Notes: generated by a model not told the origin, from the sequence alone. A stretch of 13,526 nt of DNA from Clostridia bacterium (GCA_900754755.1 CAAEEC010000050.1:1-13526), one strand, 5' to 3'. Positions 6,422 through 13,526 are shown, counted from the first letter of the stretch. Numbers and translations are program-made.

Positions 6422-7888
6422 TTATGCCCACAGATCAGCGATTTTTTGCAACAGCACTTCGACGAGAAGATCGCCGCTCGCCGCGCCGCACAAGGTGGAA
6501 GCGGGCGCGCTGGAATACGATCCGCCTTCAATGGCAGCCTGGGTGGGAAGATAGCCTAAGCTGCTGTCGGTGAGCTGTGCCACCACCGTTTGCCGGGAAA
6601 CGGCACGCGCCTTGATGCGCAGAGAGTATTCCACAAACAGTTCAAAGGGGCAAGTTACCAGCGCCATGCCGCCAATGCGCAACGCGTGGAGGGGAGTGGG
6701 CGCTGTTTCTGTTTTATTCTGTAGATGCCAGCGGCCAATGACGCCCATGGGCTCAAAAATGGCCACCAAATCGCTCCCTTTCATGGGATTCTGCGCGGAA
6801 AAGCGCGCCTTTGCCTGTTCCACCACCGCCAGGGCCTGCTCGTATTCTTGCTGAGAGACCTTGCGGATGGGCAAGGAGAGCACGTCCGCGTCGTGCCGGA
6901 AAATGGGCTGGGTATCGATGTGGTTGCGCGCTTTGCGCAAGCCGCGCTTTACAGCGTCGGCAATGCGGCTGGCAATATCCTGGCATTCTTCCGCCATATC
7001 GATGTTGCGCCACACTTCGCCGGCCTGCGCGCCCCAGGCTTCTAGCTCGCGGGCGTTGTATTTGCTGATGCGCGTGAGGTCGAGGGGATTTTGATCGCCA
7101 GCGGCTCCGCATAGCGGCAAAACGAACACATTTCCCAGCGTTTCTCGCAACGCTTGCCGGGTGTAGTGCCAGTAATCCGCAGAAATAAACGAGTGCAATT
7201 CAAACACCTGCGAAGGGCAGGGAATGCACACGGCGACGCCGGTCAGGCGGCCATCTGGCGACCAGGTATACAGCATATCCGCGCTATGATCCGATCCCGC
7301 TTCGTAGCGCTTGAAATCGCTCCGGGCGCACACGCCATACATGCGGGTTTCGCTCTTGCCATCGCGCTCAAAAACGGGACGGCGGTTGAAGGCGATTGCT
7401 GCATAATCCGTTGCGGAACTGATGCCGCCGCGTTCCCGGCGATTCCAGGCTTCTGACGCCACCTGCACCAGCCGGTTGACCAAAAAATCGTCAAATTCTT
7501 CGCCTTGAAGTAGGTTTTCCGGCAAGTCAGGCAGAGCGATGCGCTCCTTGCCCAACACGGCGAGCGCGCTTTCATCGAAAATGTAGGGCGCTCTGCTCAC
7601 AGAAGTGTGCGTATGCGTGGCAAATGCGCTTAGATTTTGCGGATCAAAGCCCGCCAGTTCGGCTGCCAGTTGTTTGCGAACCCGATCCATAAGGGGCTTC
7701 CCGGGAACGCTCGTGATGTCCATGGAGAGAAGAATGGCCTGGCTATCGCCGGATTCCAGCGCTAGGGCGGTGGCGGTTACCGGGTCGTGTACATATTGGG
7801 AAACGCGGGGATAGATCTGGCCGCTGTGGAAGACGGGGCGATCGGGCGTGATGCTGGTTTGGGCCCAACCAATTTTGATATCCGGCAT
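6422..7888 (-). CDS. Neutral/alkaline ceramidase-like protein
   Basis: A 488-residue protein resembling the N-terminal catalytic domain of neutral (non-lysosomal) ceramidases, zinc amidases that split ceramide. Matching landmarks are an opening GWAQTSITPDRPV, HDP (34-36), THTHTS (91-96) at the place of the ceramidase HTHSGPGG zinc loop, CGAAGDQNP (260-268) at the place of GDVSPN, PFE (414-416), and GYLPTQAAIEGGSY (445-458) at the place of the family's Tyr-containing motif. It has no signal peptide and no C-terminal Ig-like domain, so it is shorter than classical ceramidases and probably cytoplasmic. The start at 7888 has an AGGAGGAG ribosome binding site (7896-7903) that overlaps the stop of the upstream glycosidase gene, 13 nt away, so the two form an operon. 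The substrate is unknown; the family also contains proteins with unproven activity. Confidence 0.75.
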   Translation of the reverse strand: MPDIKIGWAQTSITPDRPVFHSGQIYPRVSQYVHDPVTATALALESGDSQAILLSMDITSVPGKPLMDRVRKQLAAELAGFDPQNLSAFATHTHTSVSRAPYIFDESALAVLGKERIALPDLPENLLQGEEFDDFLVNRLVQVASEAWNRRERGGISSATDYAAIAFNRRPVFERDGKSETRMYGVCARSDFKRYEAGSDHSADMLYTWSPDGRLTGVAVCIPCPSQVFELHSFISADYWHYTRQALRETLGNVFVLPLCGAAGDQNPLDLTRISKYNARELEAWGAQAGEVWRNIDMAEECQDIASRIADAVKRGLRKARNHIDTQPIFRHDADVLSLPIRKVSQQEYEQALAVVEQAKARFSAQNPMKGSDLVAIFEPMGVIGRWHLQNKTETAPTPLHALRIGGMALVTCPFELFVEYSLRIKARAVSRQTVVAQLTDSSLGYLPTQAAIEGGSYSSAPASTLCGAASGDLLVEVLLQKIADLWA

Positions 7889-8780
7889 ATTGAATCTCCT
7901 CCTATTTTTGCATTTGCCTAAGCTCGATATATAGCGTTGTATAGCGGTCCTTTTTGCGTTGTATGGTGAATGCGTCGCCGTGGAATGTCTCAGCCGAGAC
8001 GCTTTCAAAGGTGTTTTCGCGATCGATGCAATAGACCGTGGCTTGGATTCCGTGTGGGTTGACCAAGCCGGAAACGTGGATGCGCACCGCGGGATCTTCC
8101 GCGCAATAGCTGGAAAGCAGGATGCCGCCACTTGTTCCATCGCTGGCGGCGCATACGCGCACATCTGGGCAATTCGAGGCGGAATACACTTCATTTTGCA
8201 ATTGGTATAGCGCGTTCCAGGCTTTTAGGGCATAAAATGTTTTGGTGGGCTGCGCGGTTTCGTGCGTGAAAATGCCGCAATAGCACATGGCGGGTTGCGC
8301 GTCATAGTAGTGGGCGAGGTCGACTTCATTGTGTTGCATTACGCACAGCGCGCCGGAGGCGAGCGCGGCGCCAACTTCGGTGGCCATGGTATACATCATG
8401 TTGTCCCCACTGTAGTTCCACTCATCCAGAATGCTCATTGCGCTTTCCAGATGATATTTTTGCAGCAACCCGCGGGCGTATCGGGCAAACGATTCGTATA
8501 GGTACAAATCCCCGGAATAGATGTGCCAGGAAAAGAAATCCAGGGGCGCTTGAATTTGCGGAGACGTGATATAAGCAAAAAAATCGTCGGCAAATTCCAG
8601 AAACTTGCGTTGGTCCGGCGTGGGATTTTGGCAGAATGCTCCATAAAATCCGCAACTGGCGTAGCCGCCCACTTTGATATAGGGGAAGCAAATTTTCAGG
8701 TGTTTGGCCGTGGTGGCATATAGATTGAAGTATTCTTCGTTGCTGCCCACCCACATGGCTTTGGGCCAGGGGCCTGCGCC

Positions 8781-8795
8781 TTAGGGCTAGTTTCA
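8781..8795 (-). other. Cluster of three nonsense codons in the GH39 active-site motif
   Basis: On the minus strand the codons are TGA (8795-8793), AAC, TAG (8789-8787), CCC, TAA (8783-8781). One substitution in each restores TGG, GAG and GAA, giving W-N-E-P-E, the GH39 acid/base motif. All three changes fall within 11 bp, while the other 447 codons of the gene are open. Confidence 0.9.
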
Positions 8796-9221
8796 AATTT
8801 CCCAATATTGGATGTTATAGTGGAAGCCATTCGCCCAGCCCTCGTTGTAGTGGCGAATGATTCCCTCGCAGATGCGCGCCCATTTTTGCGCGTCTTTGGG
8901 CGCATAGACGTTTCTTTTCAAGGGCGCGTGCTCAATTGATACGCCCAAGCGATAGAATACTTGCGTGCCACAATCGCAAATGGCCTGGATGTATAGATCG
9001 GTTAGCGCGAAATCGTAGCTGGAGGGATCGGCAGGATCTCGGTCGAAATCCTTGAAAATGCAAGGAACATCCACAAAATGGCCGCTTCCATAGGGATATT
9101 CCGTATCGTGGAGGCGGGAATATGGAATACCGGCCTCCTTGAAGTACTGCGATGTGTTTAGCACAAATCCATAGGTAAGCGGCCCGTTGTTTACACCGTG
9201 TAACGGGCGAATGGTTCCGAT

Positions 9222-9235
9222 ATTTTTCGAAAAAT
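9222..9235. repeat. TTTCGAAA palindrome, site 1 (inside the GH39 gene start)
   Basis: ATTTTTCGAAAAAT is a perfect 14-bp palindrome within codons for DFSKN near the 5' end of the glycosidase gene. It contains the core TTTCGAAA (9225-9232), found again at 9353 and 9620. Coding constraint could explain part of it. Confidence 0.4.
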
Positions 9236-9308
9236 CGATAGAAATATCGTTCATTGCGGTTGCCTCCCTTTTTTGACGCAAAGACGTTTGTGGGAAATCA
9301 CAGCTACA

Positions 9309-9337
9309 ATTTTAGCAGCACACGAAGGAAATGTCAA
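9309..9337 (-). promoter_or_regulatory. Promoter of the glycosidase/ceramidase-like operon
   Basis: On the minus strand: TTGACA (9337-9332), a 17-nt spacer, and TAAAAT (9314-9309). The -35 is perfect and the spacing ideal. The transcript would begin near 9302, with a leader of about 48 nt before ATG 9254. A palindrome (9351-9362) lies just upstream of the -35. Confidence 0.8.
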
Positions 9338-9350
9338 TGCGCTTTCGTTG

Positions 9351-9362
9351 AATTTCGAAATT
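9351..9362. promoter_or_regulatory. TTTCGAAA palindrome, site 2 (candidate operator)
   Basis: AATTTCGAAATT is a perfect 12-bp palindrome 13 bp upstream of the minus-strand -35 box. It shares TTTCGAAAT with the site at 9620-9628 near the divergent promoter. It could bind a LacI-, ROK- or similar sugar-responsive regulator; no regulator gene is in the window. Confidence 0.45.
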
Positions 9363-9566
9363 ATCGGCACAAAAAGTTGGAGGAATTTTGTGGGGTGTTT
9401 GCTGTGAAATGTCCAGATCGGCGGGGAAGATAAGTGATATTAAACCTATATCGCGGCGCGATAATTGGTATAAAATATCTATAAAATTTATATTTGAATA
9501 GAATGAAATAGAAATTTATAAGCGATTTTCGAGGCTGCGCTGTGCGGTCAAATGGAGAATGCGTGG
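9363..9566. other. AT-rich middle of the divergent regulatory region
   Basis: No gene is seen. Minus-strand open frames here lack ribosome binding sites and have low-complexity content. The notable element is a perfect 15-nt palindrome TATCGCG-G-CGCGATA (9449-9463), standing out in very AT-rich surroundings (9464-9525). It could be another regulator site. Confidence 0.4.
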
Positions 9567-9595
9567 TTGACATTGGCGCGGGAATATGGTATAGT
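9567..9595 (+). promoter_or_regulatory. Promoter of the sugar isomerase/kinase operon
   Basis: TTGACA (9567-9572), a 17-nt spacer, and TATAGT (9590-9595): a near-consensus sigma-A promoter. Transcription should start near 9602, giving a leader of about 74 nt before ATG 9676. The palindrome at 9620-9627 lies about 18-25 nt into the transcript, where a repressor could block elongation. Confidence 0.8.
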
Positions 9596-9619
9596 AATGG
9601 CATGATACGACTCGTGTAG

Positions 9620-9628
9620 TTTCGAAAT
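9620..9628. promoter_or_regulatory. TTTCGAAA palindrome, site 3 (candidate operator)
   Basis: TTTCGAAAT shortly downstream of the predicted transcript start of the sugar operon repeats the core of the site at 9351-9362. An odd palindrome ACGA-C-TCGT (9607-9615) lies next to it. Confidence 0.45.
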
Positions 9629-9675
9629 ATATTTTGTGAGGCGTGGATGACTGAGGAAAGGATGGAGAAACGAGA

Positions 9676-11082
9676 ATGGCTGAAAATTGCAATTTGCATC
9701 CACAGGCAGAAATGGGTACGCGGCAAATGGGAAACGTAGGTTTTGTGTGTTTTGGAGAGGTGAACACGCCATTTGAACGCTTGCAAATCAAGCACGACGC
9801 GGCGCTCAAATCTTTGCGAACGCTTGCGGCAAATTTTGTGGATGGCGGGATTGTGATCGATGACCCCGCTTATGAGACGGCGGACAAGGCGATTGCCTTA
9901 TTGAAAGCCGAGCAGTTTGATTCGCTGATTCTGTGCGTGGCGGGTTGGGTTCCTACGCATGCGGTGATCCGCGTGGCAGACGAATTCCGCTCGCTCCCCA
10001 TGGTGCTGTGGGGCCTTTGCGGCTGGCGCGAGGGCGATAGAATTGTGACCACGGCCGAGCAGGCCGGTACGTCTGCGCTTCGTCCCGCGTTGGAAGCGAT
10101 GGACTATACCTTTAAATATGTGTATAACGTGATCGATGAGCCGGAACCTCTGGAGGCGATTGACACCTACATTCGTGCGGCTTTTGCGGCAAAGCGGTTG
10201 CGCCATGCTCGTGTGGGAACGATGGGCTACCGCGATATGCTGCTGTATGGCACGCAATATGAGGGCAATTCCATGCGCGGGCAACTGGGCGTGGAAGTGG
10301 AGCCATTTGAAATGCTGGAAATGGTGCGGGAAGCGGAAGCGCTTTCTGCCCAGGAAGTTGCGCAAGTGGTGAGCGATATGCGCAGCCAATGGACGATTCT
10401 TAAGCCGTGTGCGGATTCCGTGCTGGAAAAAGGAGCGCGCTATGCTTTGGCCCTTGCGAAACGGGTGCGGGAGCGCGGGTATGACGCGGTTACGCTCATC
10501 GATGTCGACGGTATGAAGAAGCTCTTGGGCTTTCCGCCTGCGATTGTATTTATGCTGCTGGAGCGCTCTTGCGGGGTTTGCACCACGCCGGAAAACGATG
10601 TGATGGGCAATGTAACGCAGCTAATGGTGCGCTATTTGACCGGGCAAGTGGCGCATTATATGGAGTACTATGAGTATTTCAAAGAGAGCATGCTCATCGG
10701 CGTTCCGGATTATATCCCCATTCCGGCGATTGAGGGAAATGTGGAATTGCTGCCCACGGCTTTTGGCCTGCTGGACGCTTCTTTGCTCAATGTCAGCAAG
10801 GTGAAAACGGGCTATGTCACCTGCGCGCGGCTGTATTACAAAAAGGGCCGGTATTATATGCATATCTACACTGGAGAAGCCAAGCAGCCGCCCAAGTGGG
10901 AAGAATATGGCTGGGCGCCTCCTGCGCCGCAGCTGCCAAGTCTGGAAGTCTTCCCCGATTCCTGCACGGTGCCAGAGTTTGCGCAGCGGGTATCCAGCCA
11001 GCACGTAATTGTGTGCTACGGGAACGAGGTGCAGGCGCTCAAAGAACTGTGCGGCCTATTGGACATTGCGGTGGTATACTGA
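9676..11082 (+). CDS. L-fucose/L-arabinose isomerase-like protein
   Basis: A 468-residue protein of the FucI/AraA-like sugar isomerase fold; these Mn-dependent cytoplasmic enzymes interconvert an aldose and its ketose. Typical features are the opening MGNVGFVCFGEVNTPFE, a segment LILCVAGWVPTHAVIRVADE, TMGYRDMLLYGTQYEGN, and CGVCTTPENDVMGNVTQLMV, where Glu306 and Asp308 fit metal-ligand positions of the family. GGAG 8 nt upstream supports ATG 9676; ATGs at 9712 and 9727 lie nearer the conserved start but have weaker sites. It is first in an operon with a sugar kinase 22 nt downstream, which supports the isomerase role. The substrate is not evident: it is a divergent member, shorter than classical FucI (about 590 aa), and could act on a pentose, a deoxyhexose or something else. 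Confidence 0.8.
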   Translation: MAENCNLHPQAEMGTRQMGNVGFVCFGEVNTPFERLQIKHDAALKSLRTLAANFVDGGIVIDDPAYETADKAIALLKAEQFDSLILCVAGWVPTHAVIRVADEFRSLPMVLWGLCGWREGDRIVTTAEQAGTSALRPALEAMDYTFKYVYNVIDEPEPLEAIDTYIRAAFAAKRLRHARVGTMGYRDMLLYGTQYEGNSMRGQLGVEVEPFEMLEMVREAEALSAQEVAQVVSDMRSQWTILKPCADSVLEKGARYALALAKRVRERGYDAVTLIDVDGMKKLLGFPPAIVFMLLERSCGVCTTPENDVMGNVTQLMVRYLTGQVAHYMEYYEYFKESMLIGVPDYIPIPAIEGNVELLPTAFGLLDASLLNVSKVKTGYVTCARLYYKKGRYYMHIYTGEAKQPPKWEEYGWAPPAPQLPSLEVFPDSCTVPEFAQRVSSQHVIVCYGNEVQALKELCGLLDIAVVY

Positions 11083-11104
11083 CCGGCAGTGAGGAAGGTG
11101 GCGC

Positions 11105-12619
11105 ATGAAATACCTATTGGGGGTAGACGCTGGAACGACGGCTTTTAAGGCGGCGCTCTTTAACGAAGATAAGCGTTTGATTTGCGTTGAGCAGCGGGAT
11201 TATACGCTTTTGACGCCCAGCGAAAACATTGTGGAATTTCCCGCGGAGGAGTATTGGCGCATTTTTTGCGAACTGATTCAAGCGTTGCTGGCCCAGTCCG
11301 GCATATGCGCGGAGCAGATCGCCGCCCTCGCCATCAGCAGTCAGGGGGAAACCTTGTTTTGCTTGGACTCCGCCGGGCAGCCGCAGGGCAATGGAATCGT
11401 GTGGTTGGATAACCGCGCCTTCTTGGAGGCTGACCAACTGAGAGAGCGGTTTGGCCGCCGGGCGGTATATGAAAAGACCGGCCAGGCGGATATGACGGCC
11501 ACATGGCCCGCGGCAAAAATCCTTTGGCTGCGGAAAAACCGCCCACAGGAATTTGCGCGCACGCACAAATTCCTGCTGCTGGAAGACTATTTGCTGTATC
11601 GCCTCACGGGGAGATACGTTGGCGAACCCAACTTGTGGGCGTCGTCCGCTATGTTGGACATTCACACCGCGCGTTGGTGGCCGGAAATGTTGGAAACGCT
11701 CGGCCTGGACGCGCAAAGGTTGCCTGAAATCCTGCCCTGCGGCTCGGCGGTGGGATGCGTTACGGCGCGGGCGGCGCGTGAAACGGGATTGCCGCCATCG
11801 GTGCTCGTTGCAATGGGCGCGCTGGATCAAACGTGCAACGCCATTGGTTGCGGCATGACGCGACCGGGCGTCGTTTGCGAGACGACGGGTTCTTGCCTGG
11901 CGGTTAGCGCGGTGATGGATGGTTTTATTCCTTACGATCCGGATCTGCCCATTACCTGCCAGAACCATGCGGTCGCTGGGCGGTATACGGTGCTGTTGTG
12001 GTCGCAATCCGCGGGGATGACGCTAAAATGGTTTGCCGCAAAGTTTTATCCGGATGTGCCAGAACTGGAGGCTGCCTTCCAGCGGATGGACGCGGAAGCA
12101 GAGCGGATTCCGCTGGGCTGCGCTGGGCTGACGATGCTGCCACACCTTACGGGGGCTGCGCACCCGGAATATGACGCGTATGCCAGAGGCGTTTTTTCTG
12201 GCATCACGCTGGAACATGGCCGCGCGCATTTTGCGCGCGCCATAATGGAAGCGGTCGCGTGCATGTTGCGCCGGAATCTGGAAAGCTTGCCCATAGACGC
12301 GCGGCGGATATATTGCCTGGGCGGCGGCGCCAATAGCAGAGTATGGCTGCAAATCAAAGCCGATATTGCGCAGCGCGAAATGCAGCCGGTGCGCGCGCGG
12401 GAAAGCGCTTGCCTGGGCGCGGCGATTCTCGCAGGGGTTGGCGCGGGAATTTTCGCAGGCGTGGATTGGGTAGCGGAGGATAGAGAAAAGGAAGCGGTAT
12501 TCGTTCCGGATTTCTCGCTGCGCCCAATGGCGGATGAAACATACCGGCGCTATATCGCGCTGTATGGCGCGCTGCAGCAGATGTTCCGCAAAAACGCTCG
12601 GGAAATGGATGCCAAATAG
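11105..12619 (+). CDS. FGGY-family sugar kinase (xylulokinase-like)
   Basis: A 504-residue cytoplasmic ATP-dependent carbohydrate kinase, length normal for xylulo- and related kinases. It has the phosphate-binding DAGTT (8-12), IVWLDNRA, the FGGY region TWPAAKILWL, GALDQ with probable catalytic base Asp241, a TTGSC segment, and the adenine-site GGGANSRVWLQIKAD starting at Gly406. AGGAAGG 6 nt upstream supports ATG 11105, and only 22 nt separate it from the isomerase gene, so it most likely phosphorylates the ketose made by that enzyme. The substrate within the FGGY family (xylulose, ribulose, fuculose, erythritol and others) cannot be told from motifs alone. Confidence 0.9.
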   Translation: MKYLLGVDAGTTAFKAALFNEDKRLICVEQRDYTLLTPSENIVEFPAEEYWRIFCELIQALLAQSGICAEQIAALAISSQGETLFCLDSAGQPQGNGIVWLDNRAFLEADQLRERFGRRAVYEKTGQADMTATWPAAKILWLRKNRPQEFARTHKFLLLEDYLLYRLTGRYVGEPNLWASSAMLDIHTARWWPEMLETLGLDAQRLPEILPCGSAVGCVTARAARETGLPPSVLVAMGALDQTCNAIGCGMTRPGVVCETTGSCLAVSAVMDGFIPYDPDLPITCQNHAVAGRYTVLLWSQSAGMTLKWFAAKFYPDVPELEAAFQRMDAEAERIPLGCAGLTMLPHLTGAAHPEYDAYARGVFSGITLEHGRAHFARAIMEAVACMLRRNLESLPIDARRIYCLGGGANSRVWLQIKADIAQREMQPVRARESACLGAAILAGVGAGIFAGVDWVAEDREKEAVFVPDFSLRPMADETYRRYIALYGALQQMFRKNAREMDAK

Positions 12620-12631
12620 GATGGGCAAGCG

Positions 12632-12648
12632 AGGAGGGAAAGAGATTG
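12632..12648 (+). promoter_or_regulatory. Ribosome binding site and TTG start of the TIM-like gene
   Basis: GGAGGG (12632-12637) lies 8 nt upstream of TTG 12646. No ATG is suitably placed, and the protein's conserved N-terminal PPFFEVGPK follows directly, so TTG is the likely start. Confidence 0.75.
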
Positions 12649-13359
12649 CACAATTTGCAAAGAAAGATCGCCCCGCCCTTTTTTGAGGTGGGCCCCAAGG
12701 CATATCTCTATGGCAAGGAAGCGCTTGCCTTGGCGCAGGACGCTTTGCGCGCTTCGCAGGAGACGGGCGTTTCCGTGATCTATACGCCGCAGCTTACGGA
12801 TTTGCGGTTGATCGCGGAAAATGTGCATGGGCTATATTTGTGCGCACAGCACATGGATCCCATCGCGCCGGGCAAGGGACAGGGCAGCATATTGGCGGAA
12901 GCGCTTAAGGACGCTGGCGCGGATTGCGCGATGCTGAACCACGCGGAAAGACCGATGACGCTGAACGCGCTGGTGCGTTCGGTGGAGCGGGCGCGGGAAG
13001 TCGGGCTGCTGAGCGTGGTTTGCGCGGATTCGTGCAAAGAAGCGGCGATGCTGGCGATGTTGGCGCCGGACATTCTCGTGGTGGAACCCACGGAATTGAT
13101 CGGCACGGGCGTGACGAGCGACGAAGCTTTGGTGCGCGCCTCCACAGAGGCGGTAAAAGCGGTGAATCCGGAGATTCAGGTGCTTCAGGGCGCGGGCATT
13201 TCCTCGCCGGACGACGTGTATAGAACCATTTTTGCTGGAGCCGACGCCACGGGTTCTTCCAGCGCCATTTGCAAGGCGGAACAGCCAGGAAAAATGCTGA
13301 AGGATATGTTGCTGGCCTGCCGGCAGGCGTATGAGGATCGCATGGCAAAGCGCGACTGA
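12646..13359 (+). CDS. Triosephosphate isomerase-like protein (archaeal-type)
   Basis: A 237-residue (beta/alpha)8 protein of the short, archaeal-like triosephosphate isomerase branch. The expected catalytic residues are all visible: Lys18 in FFEVGPKAYLYG, His99 in NHAERP and Glu147 in VEPTELIGTG, with phosphate-binding GTG and QGAGISSPDDV segments. It starts at TTG 12646 with GGAGGG 8 nt upstream, 26 nt after the kinase stop. Glycolytic TPI normally sits with gap/pgk genes; here it follows a sugar isomerase and kinase. I therefore infer it isomerises a phosphorylated sugar of this pathway, as TIM-like EryH does for tetrulose phosphate in erythritol breakdown, although ordinary TPI activity is possible. 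Confidence 0.85.
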   Translation: MHNLQRKIAPPFFEVGPKAYLYGKEALALAQDALRASQETGVSVIYTPQLTDLRLIAENVHGLYLCAQHMDPIAPGKGQGSILAEALKDAGADCAMLNHAERPMTLNALVRSVERAREVGLLSVVCADSCKEAAMLAMLAPDILVVEPTELIGTGVTSDEALVRASTEAVKAVNPEIQVLQGAGISSPDDVYRTIFAGADATGSSSAICKAEQPGKMLKDMLLACRQAYEDRMAKRD

Positions 13360-13404
13360 CGAGATGGGACAAACAAAATATTAGAGAATGTGGAGGAAAC
13401 AAAG

Positions 13405-13526
13405 ATGGAATTCAAAGTGTATCAAAAGGAATTGGAATTGCAATCGCGCGGCTGGATTCCCACGTTTCATGATGTGACGCGGGAGATCAACCAAATCGTG
13501 AAGGACTCTGGTGTGATCAATGGAAC
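13405..13526 (+). CDS. yjbQ: YjbQ/UPF0047 family protein (3' partial)
   Basis: The first 40 residues of a gene that runs off the right edge. The start MEFKVYQKELELQSRGWIP, followed by TFHDVTREINQIVKDSGVIN, is the usual N-terminus of the YjbQ (UPF0047) family, small trimeric proteins some of which show thiamine-phosphate synthase side activity; the physiological role is unsettled. GGAGG (13392-13396) lies 8 nt before ATG 13405. It follows the TIM-like gene by 45 nt on the same strand with no terminator in between, so it is probably a further member of the sugar operon. The conserved histidines expected later in the protein lie outside the window. Confidence 0.75.
   Translation, partial: MEFKVYQKELELQSRGWIPTFHDVTREINQIVKDSGVING

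Larger units (their letters stand above)
7902..9254 (-). pseudogene. GH39-type glycosidase (beta-xylosidase-like) broken by three stop codons
   Basis: The reading frame from 9254 to 7902 encodes a 450-residue GH39-like (beta/alpha)8 glycosidase if three in-frame stops are ignored. ATG 9254 is supported by AAGGGAGG (9263-9270) 8 nt upstream and by the family-typical start IDFSKNIGTIRPLHGVNNGP. The upstream part (9254-8793) ends ...QYWEI; the downstream part (8756-7902) resumes at MWVGSNEEYFNLY in the same frame, with no frameshift. Between them lies TGA-AAC-TAG-CCC-TAA-GGC, where GH39 enzymes read W-N-E-P-E/D-G. The acid/base Glu is therefore the second stop (codon 156). The nucleophile is present as Glu278 in LDEWNY (8421-8423). 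The spacing matches GH39 xylosidases (E160/E277 in the Thermoanaerobacterium enzyme). No signal peptide is seen. The ATG at 8756 has no ribosome binding site, so the second half is probably untranslated. Confidence 0.85.

Noticed and set aside
7889..8194. N-terminal extension of the ceramidase-like gene by about 100 codons
   Set aside because: It would overlap the glycosidase gene in another frame. The start at 7888 has a strong AGGAGGAG and begins at the conserved family N-terminus.
8757..8795. Frameshift or stop-codon recoding (selenocysteine or pyrrolysine) in the GH39 gene
   Set aside because: Both halves are in the same frame, so there is no frameshift. TGA, TAG and TAA all occur, which no single recoding system would read through.
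9182..9208. Palindrome TTACAC-C-GTGTAA with outer GCCCG/CGGGC in the GH39 gene
   Set aside because: It encodes the conserved LHGVNNGP of GH39, so coding constraint is a sufficient explanation.
9361..9809. Minus-strand open frames in the divergent spacer (up to 144 codons)
   Set aside because: They overlap the start of the isomerase gene and the sugar-operon promoter, lack ribosome binding sites and encode low-complexity sequence.
1..13526. CRISPR arrays, insertion sequences, rRNA and tRNA genes
   Set aside because: Looked for on both strands; no direct-repeat arrays, transposase genes or RNA gene signatures were seen.

Overview
The window (13.5 kb) looks like chromosome from a Gram-positive, Clostridia-like Firmicute. 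The grounds are a ClpC-type (UVR-containing) Hsp100 ATPase, a CsoR copper sensor, strong AGGAGG-type ribosome binding sites, textbook TTGACA-17-TATAAT-type promoters, and fairly GC-rich coding DNA with AT-rich spacers. The species cannot be named from the sequence alone.

Layout. (1) Positions 1-2279 hold the 3' nine-tenths of clpC, whose start lies before the window. (2) Positions 2280-2495 are a spacer of successive hairpins. (3) A lone, AT-richer, unrecognised gene on the minus strand (2496-2996) has an excellent promoter. (4) A copper-resistance operon (3366-6319) carries a CsoR-type operator, a Cu+ P-type ATPase (copA) with a second heavy-metal domain at its C-terminus, and csoR overlapping the copA stop by 4 nt. 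An in-frame internal start with its own strong ribosome binding site sits exactly in front of the C-terminal metal domain, so a free CopZ-like chaperone may also be made. (5) A minus-strand pair (6422-9254) encodes a GH39-type glycosidase and a neutral-ceramidase-like protein. The glycosidase is interrupted by three different in-frame stop codons inside its catalytic WNEP motif. (6) A divergent regulatory region (9255-9675) has a strong promoter in each direction and recurring TTTCGAAA palindromes. (7) A plus-strand sugar operon (9676 to the window end) encodes an L-fucose/arabinose-isomerase-like protein, an FGGY sugar kinase, a triosephosphate-isomerase-like protein and the start of a YjbQ/UPF0047 protein.

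How the genes work together. ClpC is protein quality control. CopA, the possible CopZ and CsoR form a self-regulated copper export circuit. The divergent glycosidase/ceramidase-like and isomerase/kinase/TIM-like units look like one carbohydrate-use locus: release of a sugar from a conjugate, aldose-ketose isomerisation, phosphorylation, then isomerisation of a phosphorylated sugar. The actual sugar is not determined by the sequence, and the glycosidase appears inactivated.

The observations most worth following up are the triple nonsense cluster in the GH39 active site, the copA gene with a nested copZ start, the shared palindromes of the divergent carbohydrate locus, and a hairpin family at two convergent gene ends whose stem and loop are both conserved.
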